NCBI GenBank assembly: GCA_002491165.1
Contig: DKVK01000070.1
Span: forward strand, 1 to 8,709
Reading direction: 5' to 3'
From: Porphyromonadaceae bacterium UBA7180
Lineage (GTDB): Bacteria; Bacteroidota; Bacteroidia; Bacteroidales; Muribaculaceae
DNA length: 8,709 nucleotides
Positions 1 to 6,308 of the stretch are shown here, piece by piece; the first letter of the stretch is position 1, and every line of letters starts with the position of its first letter. The notes below the pieces were generated by a model. That model did no database searches. It was not told where the DNA came from and was given only the letters and a program-made list of their open reading frames with translations. Position numbers and translations under genes: made by a program.

Positions 1-119
1 TCAGTACTTGCGAAACTTAAATTACTGATATATCAAAAGCCGGTCAATGTGTCAGCGCGGAGACAGATACAATCAAACCGAAATAGATTACCTGTCATCT
101 TCAAGCCAAGGCGCAAAGT

Positions 120-283
120 CGAACCGCGCAACCAAAGGGGCGGAGGCCCTCCAGGCCTCCGTGAGAAGAGGAAATATATAGACGTTTTGCGAGTGTTAAA
201 TAACTAAACACCAGCACTTTACTGAGGTCTGGAGGCCTCCGCTCCATAAGTTGCCGCTCCATAAGGCGCGGTTGCTTTGGTTG
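120..283. repeat. REPIN-like inverted-pair repeat, copy A (degenerate)
   Basis: Two GC-rich arms face each other across an AT-rich middle. The left arm is at 137-164 and the right arm at 220-245; they are inverted copies with about three substitutions and one or two indels. Each arm is itself nearly palindromic: in the left arm GGAGGCC and GGCCTCC flank a 5-base loop. The middle carries the core AAATAACTAAA (198-208), also present in copy B. Similarity to copy B extends left of the arm to about base 120 (CCGCGCAACCAA here, CCGCGCAGCCAA there). A 9-base inverted match, CAACCAAAG at 129-137 against CTTTGGTTG at 275-283, may mark an outer boundary. The right arm tip is followed by a short tandem duplication. 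The element lies directly after the stop of the caspase remnant. REPIN-like is an inference from the layout; outer limits are uncertain. Confidence 0.75.
239..265. repeat. Tandem 12-base direct repeat in the right arm of copy A
   Basis: CCGCTCCATAAG occurs at 239-250 and again at 254-265, a period of 15 bases. The first six or seven bases match the outer tip of the right arm (CCGCCCC in copy B), so the arm tip appears to have been duplicated locally, probably by slippage or misrepair. Confidence 0.85.
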
Positions 284-285
284 GG

Positions 286-621
286 TTAGCGGAGGCGGAT
301 GGTGCGCCAGTAAATGCCGAGGGTCGGGGAGGTCTGGACCGTCGGCTTTTGGCCCGATTCCAGGTTCAGGCGGTTTGTAGCGGTGTAATCCACATATTTC
401 TGAAGATGCTCCTGCAATTCGCCGAGCGTCACGTTTCCTTCCGTTTCTTTCAATTTGCGCAACAGCCAGTAAGTAAAAAGGCCGTGTTTTCGCTCCTTGA
501 AGATATTCGCCGTCTCACGGCCGGAACATGCCGAAAGCACCACCATATTGCCCGTTGGCGCCGACTTCTTAGGCTCCAGCTGAACACCCTTAACTTCGGC
601 CAACATGCGGTTGTCACGCCC
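286..621 (-). pseudogene. C-terminal remnant of a caspase-like (peptidase C14) protein
   Basis: The frame from the ATG at 606 gives 106 residues. They resemble the last part of Bacteroidota caspase-family proteins: MLAEVKGV near the start, then APTGNMVVLSACSGRETA (in intact relatives, as I recall them, this follows the catalytic DACFSG block), then HGLFTYWLLRKLKETEGNVTLGEL with an aromatic-leucine helix, then KPTVQTSPTLG before the end. The expected upstream catalytic His and Cys segments are absent. The frame stays open five codons further (GRDNR, still family-like) before a TAA at 622-624, and neither other minus frame upstream continues the domain. The simplest reading is a 5' deletion that left a non-catalytic tail. 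A promoter-like sequence lies just upstream at 657-688, so the 106-residue product could still be made, but peptidase activity is not expected. Intact relatives are proteases linked to cell death or defence. The family assignment is from memory of conserved motifs. Confidence 0.65.
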
Positions 622-656
622 TTAGCGGTTTGGTTTCGGTTGGTTGGTTCTTTTTG

Positions 657-688
657 CAAAGGTAGTACAAATTTCGGGGATTGGGAAA
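657..688 (-). promoter_or_regulatory. Bacteroidota-type promoter candidate reading into the caspase remnant
   Basis: On the minus strand TACCTTTG (657-664) matches the -7 consensus TAnnTTTG exactly. It is preceded by a 20-base spacer and TTTC (685-688), one base from the -33 TTTG. Transcription would start near 650 and read toward the ATG at 606. The spacing is identical to that of the other candidate at 8551-8581. No clear Shine-Dalgarno sequence precedes the ATG, which is common in this phylum. Confidence 0.5.
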
Positions 689-743
689 TATAGGTATCTT
701 TTTTGATGACAACGGGTGCTTTTTTTGACGAAAGCCGCCGAAG

Positions 744-866
744 CGACCCGCGCAGCCAAGGGGGCGGAGGCCTCCCGGCCTCCGTAAGAGTGGCAAAATA
801 CAGGCAATTAGCGAGTTCAAATAACTAAAACTCAGTATTTTACGGAGGCCGGGAGGCCTCCGCCCC
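744..866. repeat. REPIN-like inverted-pair repeat, copy B (intact 27-bp arms)
   Basis: The arms at 761-787 and 840-866 are perfect inverted copies of 27 bases, enclosing a 52-base AT-rich loop. Each arm contains its own palindrome, GGAGGCC then TCCC (or GGGA) then GGCCTCC. The sequence can therefore fold either as one long hairpin or as two small ones. The loop carries the core AAATAACTAAA (819-829) shared with copy A. Similarity to copy A continues left of the arm to about base 744. No target-site duplication is evident at the outer edges. The right arm ends 17 bases from the stop of the MurF–Alr gene, so it will be present in the 3' end of that transcript. It lacks a following T-run on either strand, so it is not a standard intrinsic terminator. 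Confidence 0.85.
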
Positions 867-883
867 AGAAGGGAACACCGTGG

Positions 884-3349
884 TTACTCGCGGTAGTAGA
901 CGCGTTTTACGCGCGGGGAGACGCTGGTCAGCACTTCGTAGGGGATAGTGCCCAGCACGTCGGCCAGACGCTGCACGCTCATGTTAGGGCCGAAGATTTC
1001 TACCGCGTCGCCTACGTGGCAATCAATGCCGGTGACGTCGATCATGCAGGCGTCCATGCAGATGTTGCCCACCGTCGGCGCTTCCTTGCCACCCACGAGC
1101 ACGGTGATGTTGCCGTTACCGAAATGGCGGTTCATCCCGTCGGCGTATCCTATTGGGATAGTTGCTATTACGCTGTCGCGCTCAAGTACGCCGCGACGTC
1201 CGTAACCGATGGTTTCCCCCTTTTTCCAATGCCGCAGGGCGATGATGACGGTGCGCAGGGTGGAGACGTTTGCAAGCGGCCGTTCCATCTCCGGCGGCAG
1301 TGTGTTGGCGCCGTAGAGGCCGATGCCGAGGCGCGCCAGGTCGTAGCCGTATTGCGGGAAACGGAGGATGCCGGCCGAGTTGAGTACGTGCCGCAGGAAG
1401 GGGTGTGGCCAGCGCTCCGCGATGTAGTCGGTGTAACGTTTGAAGCGGTCGAGCTGCAGCAACGTGTAGTCGTCCATGTCGGGGCAGTCGGCCGTGGCGA
1501 GATGCGAGAACACCGAGGCGATGGTGACGTTATCCTGCGCTGCAAGGAAATCGAGCATTTCCGGCAGTTCCTCCTCCACGAAGCCCATTCGGTGCATACC
1601 GGTGTCGAGCTTTATGTGGAGTGGATATTGCGTGATGCGGTTTTTCGCGGCCTCGCGAGCCACGTCGCGCAGCATCTCCATGGAGTAGATTTCCGGTTCG
1701 AGGCGGTAGGCGAACATCGAGCGGTAATTCACTACCTTCGGATTCATGACGATGATAGGCATCGTTATGCCGCGCTGCCGCAGTTCTATACCCTCGTCGA
1801 GTACCGCCACCGCCAGATAAGCAGCGCCTTGCGCCTGCAAGGTCTTGGCTATCTCGTAGCTGCCGGCGCCGTAGCCGGAGGCTTTCACCATGGCGATGAG
1901 TCCGGTGCCGGGGGCGAGGTGCGACCGGAAATAATTGAAATTCTTGACCACGGCGTCGAGGTTCACTTCGAGCACGGTTTCATGTTTCCGCGCCTCGAGC
2001 ATCTCGGGCAACCGCTCGAAACCGAACTCCGGCGCACCCTTGATGAGGATGGTCTCGTTCTGGAAATCGGAGGTCGAGAGTGATTTCAGCAACTCGGACG
2101 TGGAACTGAACGCTACGGCATCGGGGCCGAACATGGCGATGTTGGCCTGCATCTCGGGGCCGACGCCTATTACGCGCCTTATGCCGGTGGCGCGCAGCAG
2201 ACGCGCTATGTCGCCGTATACGCCGGGACGGCGCGATTCGTGGCGTAAGTCGCTGAGGATGACGGTGCTTGTACGACCGTCGGCCAAACGGCGCCGCAGG
2301 AAGTCGAGTGCCGGAAGCAGCGACGAATAGTCGGAGGTATAGCTGTCGTAAATCAGCGTGCACCCGTTCACGCCGTCGCTTACGTTCAGGCGCGTGGCAA
2401 TGGGGTGGAGAGTGGTAAACATGGCGGCAATCTCCTCCGGGGCGATTCCGCGAGAAAGGAGGTAGGCCAAGGCGTGGAAAGCGTCTTCCAGTTCGCCGTC
2501 GCTGATGAACGGGACTGTGAGGGCGTGGCTTTCCCCCTTAAAACGGTAGGAGACGAGCGTCATCGGTCCGGAGGTTTCCGTCTTTTCAATGAAGATGGGC
2601 ATCTGCGGGTCGCGGCGTGACCAACTCAGGCGGTGTGGCACGTCTATGTCTTTCAACACCTCAGCAATGAGCTCGCTGTCGGCGCAATATATAAGCGTGC
2701 GGACATGCGGCGCACGGGCGAGCAGGGCTTTCTCGCGCGCCTTTTCGAGCGGGGAGGCGAAACCGTGGGAGTGTTCCGGCCCGAGGTTGGTGAAAATCAC
2801 CGTGTCGGGGTCGATTATTTCGGCCAGCGGCTGCATCTCGCCGGTGTGCGACACCCCGGCTTCGATGATGGCCACGTCGGTCTTGGGCGCCACTTCCCAC
2901 AGCGACAGCGGCACGCCGATGCGCGAGTTGTAGGAGCGCGGCGACCGCGTCACGGCACAGGTCGGCTCCAGCATCTGGAACAGCCACTCTTTGATGGTGG
3001 TCTTTCCGGCCGAGCCGGTTATGGCCACTACCTCGGCGGCGCGCGGCGTGAGCCGCCGGGCCACTTGCTGCAGCGCCCCCACGGTGTCGGGAACCACGAG
3101 GAAGTTGGCGTCGCGGACACCCTCCATCTCCTGCGGCACGCGGTTTACTACGAAATTCCGCACCCCCGTGTCGTAAAGCTGCCGCACGTAGCGGTGGCCG
3201 TCGTTCTCCTTGGTGGGGATGGCGAAGAAGAGCGAAGTGCGTGGAAAAGTGAGGGAACGCGAGTCGGTAAGCAGCGTGTCGATGCTGTCGTTGCGCATCG
3301 GGCGAGGAAGTCCCAGCGCCCGGGCTACGGATGAGATGTCGGTGGTCAT
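884..3349 (-). CDS. murF-alr: Bifunctional UDP-MurNAc-tripeptide:D-Ala-D-Ala ligase / alanine racemase
   Basis: This is a fusion of two cytoplasmic peptidoglycan enzymes. The N-terminal half is MurF, the ATP-dependent ligase that adds D-Ala-D-Ala to UDP-MurNAc-tripeptide. It shows the P-loop GSAGKTT at about residues 112-118, YNSRIGVPLSL, AIIEAGVSHTGEM and, further on, YDSYTSDYSSLLPALDFL. The C-terminal half, from about residue 458, is PLP-dependent alanine racemase: MVKASGYGAG with the PLP lysine near 489, HIKLDTGMHRMG, the catalytic-tyrosine motif IPIGYADG (Tyr near 735) and VGNICMDACM. I chose the ATG at 3349 (821 residues, MTTDISSVARALG) because it begins where MurF homology begins. The frame extends upstream to a TTG at 3400, but those 17 residues look like leader. 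The fusion is well known in Bacteroidota. It is separated from the upstream dipeptidase gene by 147 bases including a hairpin, so it is probably its own transcription unit. Both halves appear intact. Confidence 0.95.
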   Translation of the reverse strand: MTTDISSVARALGLPRPMRNDSIDTLLTDSRSLTFPRTSLFFAIPTKENDGHRYVRQLYDTGVRNFVVNRVPQEMEGVRDANFLVVPDTVGALQQVARRLTPRAAEVVAITGSAGKTTIKEWLFQMLEPTCAVTRSPRSYNSRIGVPLSLWEVAPKTDVAIIEAGVSHTGEMQPLAEIIDPDTVIFTNLGPEHSHGFASPLEKAREKALLARAPHVRTLIYCADSELIAEVLKDIDVPHRLSWSRRDPQMPIFIEKTETSGPMTLVSYRFKGESHALTVPFISDGELEDAFHALAYLLSRGIAPEEIAAMFTTLHPIATRLNVSDGVNGCTLIYDSYTSDYSSLLPALDFLRRRLADGRTSTVILSDLRHESRRPGVYGDIARLLRATGIRRVIGVGPEMQANIAMFGPDAVAFSSTSELLKSLSTSDFQNETILIKGAPEFGFERLPEMLEARKHETVLEVNLDAVVKNFNYFRSHLAPGTGLIAMVKASGYGAGSYEIAKTLQAQGAAYLAVAVLDEGIELRQRGITMPIIVMNPKVVNYRSMFAYRLEPEIYSMEMLRDVAREAAKNRITQYPLHIKLDTGMHRMGFVEEELPEMLDFLAAQDNVTIASVFSHLATADCPDMDDYTLLQLDRFKRYTDYIAERWPHPFLRHVLNSAGILRFPQYGYDLARLGIGLYGANTLPPEMERPLANVSTLRTVIIALRHWKKGETIGYGRRGVLERDSVIATIPIGYADGMNRHFGNGNITVLVGGKEAPTVGNICMDACMIDVTGIDCHVGDAVEIFGPNMSVQRLADVLGTIPYEVLTSVSPRVKRVYYRE

Positions 3350-3430
3350 AACGCAGTGTGTTTTATTTTCGGTGGAGAGAGAATTGCCTGACTTTGCCAA
3401 ACGGCTGACAGACAGGTGTATATTGAAAGT

Positions 3431-3473
3431 GACCGGACACCGCGGGCGCCTGTGGCCTGTGCGGTGCCCGGTC
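3431..3473 (-). terminator. Hairpin downstream of the dipeptidase gene
   Basis: A 13-bp stem (3431-3443 with 3461-3473) encloses a 17-base loop. The only imperfection becomes a G·U pair in RNA made from the minus strand, so the fold favours minus-strand transcripts. It starts 23 bases after the dipeptidase stop codon. The bases after it (ACTTTCAATA on the minus strand) hold only a weak T-run, so termination may be incomplete or the hairpin may act as a 3' stabiliser. Confidence 0.6.
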
Positions 3474-3496
3474 TGATATGCTCTGTGGGTCTTTGA

Positions 3497-5149
3497 TTAC
3501 TTGTGCGCAGGAACCAGGAAATGGTCTCCGGTGCTGCGCACTATGTTCTCGTAATACTCCTTGTTATATCCGGGAAAATTCGGGGAAACGGGATGGTTGT
3601 TCTCGTCGTAGATGAAGGAGCCGTCGGGGTTTGTCTTCTTCATGTTACCGTCCATGAACTTGACGAGCAGGTACTGTGCCAGGTCGCGGTAGCTGTCGGT
3701 GGCTTCCTTGGCTATGGCAGCACCCTCGGCGTTGACCTCGGAAACGAGCTTGGGCATGTCGCCGCTCTCGTAGAGTTGCACGAGATACTTCTCGCGGTCG
3801 GGACGTGCGCCGATGAATTTGGTTTCCAGTCCCGACTGCACTTTGCGGATGTCGGGAATCATCAGGTCGTAGCGGTTATAAGCCTGGTTGGCAACCCAGT
3901 TCGTCATCCAGAAGTTGGACTCGTTGCTGAAGGTGTTCATGTCTCCGTTGCCGTGTGCCACCTCGTGGGGCACCTCGGTCATGGAGCAGTAGAAGGGCAT
4001 GTAGACGGAGGTGTTGGTGTCGTCGGTGCCGAACCAGATTACGCCGCCTACGGGGTCGGGGAGGTCGGCGCGGCTCTGTGTGACGAAGCTCCAGCCGGTC
4101 TGCTGCGTGGCGATGGCGCGCTCGTGCACATAATCCTTGCCGTCCACCTTATAGTCCATCGGGCGCCAGCGGTAAGGCACGTGGTTGGGGCCGGCGCCTA
4201 TGTCGTTGTGCATGTCGAAGGGGGTATCCTCGAAGTGGTCGCGCATACGCTCCTGCATCTCGGCCAGCGACACTTTGCGGTCAGGGATGATGTAGAGGGG
4301 CATGGGCTCGTCGCTCTTGCCGGAGCACCAGTCGTAATATTTGTCGGCGTCCTTGCTGAAGCGGCGGAAGTAGCTCCATACGCGTGCGTCGCAGCCGCGG
4401 CGCGTGTCCACGGCGTGCTCTCCGTAGACATCGGCGAAGCTGAAGTCGGCGTCCTTGCCGTCGTACCAGCCGCGCTTGCGGGCGAAGCTGACGACGTCTT
4501 TCGACGCCATGACGTTCTTCTTATCCTTGAAGTTGACCCGGCGGATGCGGGGTTCGTTGGCATGGCCGGAGATTGCCTCGTCGGGGATGCGCACCGCTAT
4601 CCACACGGCACCCTTCTCGGCACCCTTGCCGATCATCTCCATTACCCACAGCTCGTCCTTGTCGGCTATGGAGAACGACTCGCCGGAGGAGGCATAGCCG
4701 TATTTCTCTACCAGCGACGTCATTACCTGGATGGCTTCACGGGCGGTCTTGGAGCGTTCGAGGGCTATCTGCATCAGGGAGCCGTAGTCTATGACAGCCT
4801 GGCCGGTGGTGTCCACGAGTTCGGGACGGCCGCCCCATGTGGATTCTGCAATGACCACCTGGTTTTCATTGATATTTCCCACCACGTTGTAGGTATGGGG
4901 CACCTGGGGGATTTCGCCGAGCGGCTTGCTCGTATCCCACTCTATCACCTTGCGCATGGCGCCTTTGGGGTGGTCGGCGGCGGGAGTGTGGCCCAGTTCG
5001 CCGAAGAGGTTGTGCGAGTCGGCGGCGTAGGTCACCATCACGGAGCCGTCCGTAGTGGCTTTCTTGCCGGCCAGCAGGTTGGTGCAGGCCAGCGCCGAGG
5101 CTGCCGTCAGCAAGGCGGCAGCTGTAAGTAGTTGGGGTAAATGTTTCAT
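3497..5149 (-). CDS. Secreted C69-family dipeptidase
   Basis: This 550-residue protein belongs to peptidase family C69 (PepD-like), N-terminal-nucleophile hydrolases that cleave dipeptides or short peptides. It starts with a clear signal peptide: MKH, a hydrophobic stretch and ALA before Cys22. The mature N-terminus CTNLLAGKKATTDGS carries the family's nucleophilic cysteine at position 1, so cleavage after Ala21 would both export and activate the enzyme. Other family-like stretches are TYAADSHNLFGEL (40-52), NINENQVVIAESTWGGR (92-108) and ERSKTAREAI with GESFSIADKDELWVMEM (131-172). Alternatively Cys22 might be lipidated, but residue -3 is Ala rather than the usual Leu. The start sits 18 bases after the queA stop, implying co-transcription with queA, and a hairpin follows the stop. 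Substrate is not predictable from sequence; peptides from diet or cell wall are both plausible. No truncation is seen. Confidence 0.92.
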   Translation of the reverse strand: MKHLPQLLTAAALLTAASALACTNLLAGKKATTDGSVMVTYAADSHNLFGELGHTPAADHPKGAMRKVIEWDTSKPLGEIPQVPHTYNVVGNINENQVVIAESTWGGRPELVDTTGQAVIDYGSLMQIALERSKTAREAIQVMTSLVEKYGYASSGESFSIADKDELWVMEMIGKGAEKGAVWIAVRIPDEAISGHANEPRIRRVNFKDKKNVMASKDVVSFARKRGWYDGKDADFSFADVYGEHAVDTRRGCDARVWSYFRRFSKDADKYYDWCSGKSDEPMPLYIIPDRKVSLAEMQERMRDHFEDTPFDMHNDIGAGPNHVPYRWRPMDYKVDGKDYVHERAIATQQTGWSFVTQSRADLPDPVGGVIWFGTDDTNTSVYMPFYCSMTEVPHEVAHGNGDMNTFSNESNFWMTNWVANQAYNRYDLMIPDIRKVQSGLETKFIGARPDREKYLVQLYESGDMPKLVSEVNAEGAAIAKEATDSYRDLAQYLLVKFMDGNMKKTNPDGSFIYDENNHPVSPNFPGYNKEYYENIVRSTGDHFLVPAHK

Positions 5150-5167
5150 TATGATAGGTTTGATTGG

Positions 5168-6220
5168 TTATCTTAGTACGAGCATGGCGTCGCCGTAAGC
5201 GCCGAAGCGGTATTCCTCCTTTACGGCCACACGGTATGCCTCCATGATGGTGTCGTAGCCGCCGAAAGCTGCCACCATCATCAGCATGGTGCTCAGCGGC
5301 ATGTGGAAGTTGGAAATCAGGGCGTCGCAGACGGTGAAGTCGTAGGGCGGGAAGATGAACTTGTTGGTCCATCCCTCGTAGGTCATGATGTGTCCGTCCA
5401 TGCAGACGGCGCTCGCCAGCGCGCGCAGCACCGTCGTTCCCACGGCGCAGACGTGGTGCTCGCGGTCCTTGGCGTTGTTGATGAGGTTCACCAGCTCCTC
5501 GTCGACGAACATCTCCTCGGAGTCCATGCGGTGTTTGGTAAGGTCTTCCACGTCGATGTCCTTGAAGTTGCCGCGTCCGGCGTGCAGGGTGAGGAACCCC
5601 TGCTCCACGCCCTTGATTTCGAGGCGTTTGAGCAGCTCGCGGCTGAAGTGCAGCCCGGCGGCGGGAGCCATTACGGCGCCCTCGTTGCGGGCGAAGAGGC
5701 ACTGATATGCCTCGGCGTCCTGCGGCTCGGCCTCGCGCGTGATGTAGTCGGGCAGCGGGGTGTGCCCCAGGGAGTAGAGCACCTCGCGGAACTCCTCGTG
5801 CTCCCCGTCGTAGAGGAATCGGAGCGTGCGGCCGCGCGACGTGGTGTTGTCGATCACCTCGGCCACCATCGACTCGTCGTCGCCGAAATATAGCTTGTTG
5901 CCGATGCGTATTTTGCGCGCCGGCTCCACCAGCACGTCCCAGAATTTGTTGTCGGCGTTGAGCTCGCGCAGCAGGAACACCTCTATGCGGGCGCCGGTCT
6001 TCTCCTTGCTGCCGTAGAGGCGCGCGGGGAATACTTTCGTGTCGTTGAATACCATCACGTCTCCCTCGTCGAAGTACCCAAGGATGTCCTTGAAGGTACG
6101 GTGGGAGATTTCGCCCGAGCGGGTGTCCACGACCATCAGGCGGCACTCGTCGCGGTTGTCCGTGGGATACTGCGCGATGAGTCGGTTGGGAAGAGTAAAT
6201 TTAAACTGTGATAGCTTCAT
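5168..6220 (-). CDS. queA: S-adenosylmethionine:tRNA ribosyltransferase-isomerase
   Basis: QueA transfers and isomerises the ribosyl part of S-adenosylmethionine onto 7-aminomethyl-7-deazaguanine at tRNA position 34, giving epoxyqueuosine in the queuosine pathway. The 350-residue length is typical. Family motifs appear in order: NDTKVFPARL (59-68), LGHTPLPDYI (151-160), YQCLFARNEGAVMAPAAGLHF (172-192), TLHAGRGNF (211-219), HRMDSE (230-235), GTTVLRAL (261-268), ISNFHMPLSTMLMMVAAF (302-319) and YRFGAYGDAML (337-347). The AAGLHF motif (canonically TAGLHF) is intact in its key residues. The start ATG is followed at once by the usual opening FxFxLPxxLIAQYP, so it is well placed. It is 88 bases downstream of truB, with a hairpin structure between, and 18 bases upstream of the C69 dipeptidase gene. 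Confidence 0.97.
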   Translation of the reverse strand: MKLSQFKFTLPNRLIAQYPTDNRDECRLMVVDTRSGEISHRTFKDILGYFDEGDVMVFNDTKVFPARLYGSKEKTGARIEVFLLRELNADNKFWDVLVEPARKIRIGNKLYFGDDESMVAEVIDNTTSRGRTLRFLYDGEHEEFREVLYSLGHTPLPDYITREAEPQDAEAYQCLFARNEGAVMAPAAGLHFSRELLKRLEIKGVEQGFLTLHAGRGNFKDIDVEDLTKHRMDSEEMFVDEELVNLINNAKDREHHVCAVGTTVLRALASAVCMDGHIMTYEGWTNKFIFPPYDFTVCDALISNFHMPLSTMLMMVAAFGGYDTIMEAYRVAVKEEYRFGAYGDAMLVLR

Positions 6221-6251
6221 ATATGATGTTATGATATGTGTAAAAAATCGC

Positions 6252-6283
6252 GGCCGGTGCCATGTGTGGCGCCTCTTTTTTTT
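6252..6283 (+). terminator. Terminator-like hairpin plus T-run facing the plus strand, in the truB–queA gap
   Basis: Read on the plus strand, a 7-bp stem (6256-6262 with 6267-6273, one T·G pair) with a 4-base TGTG loop is followed by TC and eight Ts (6276-6283). That is a textbook intrinsic terminator for plus-strand transcripts, although no plus-strand gene is recognised here. On the minus strand the same stem (there with a C·A mismatch) is followed after 8 bases by a run of six Ts (6242-6247), so partial action in the operon direction is also possible. Confidence 0.5.
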
Positions 6284-6308
6284 CCGGACGCCGCCGGCCT
6301 CTCTGTTT

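Noticed and set aside
614..820. Small minus-strand frames between the caspase remnant and murF–alr
   Set aside because: They run through the repeat element and the promoter-like region and show no continuation of the caspase domain.
120..866. CRISPR array or attachment-site interpretation of the repeats
   Set aside because: Only two inverted-pair units about 500 bases apart, with no regular short repeats and unique spacers, no cas or integrase gene, and no tRNA gene.
1016..2083. A 355-codon plus-strand frame opposite murF–alr
   Set aside because: Antisense shadow of the racemase and MurF coding sequence, with no domain pattern.
3405..3430. Possible promoter for murF–alr just after the hairpin (TTTC, 20 bases, CCGTTTGG)
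   Set aside because: The spacing fits but the essential TA of the -7 box is missing, so I cannot support it.
3503..5131. A 542-codon open frame on the plus strand opposite the dipeptidase gene
   Set aside because: It mirrors a clear C69 gene; the predicted protein is a Val/Gly/His-rich mixture with no recognisable motif. Long antisense frames are expected in GC-rich genes that avoid TTA, CTA and TCA codons.
4866..6146. A 426-codon minus-strand frame spanning queA and the start of the dipeptidase
   Set aside because: It lies in another frame across two well-supported genes and is very rich in Arg, Gly and Pro, typical of a frame-shadow in GC-rich DNA.
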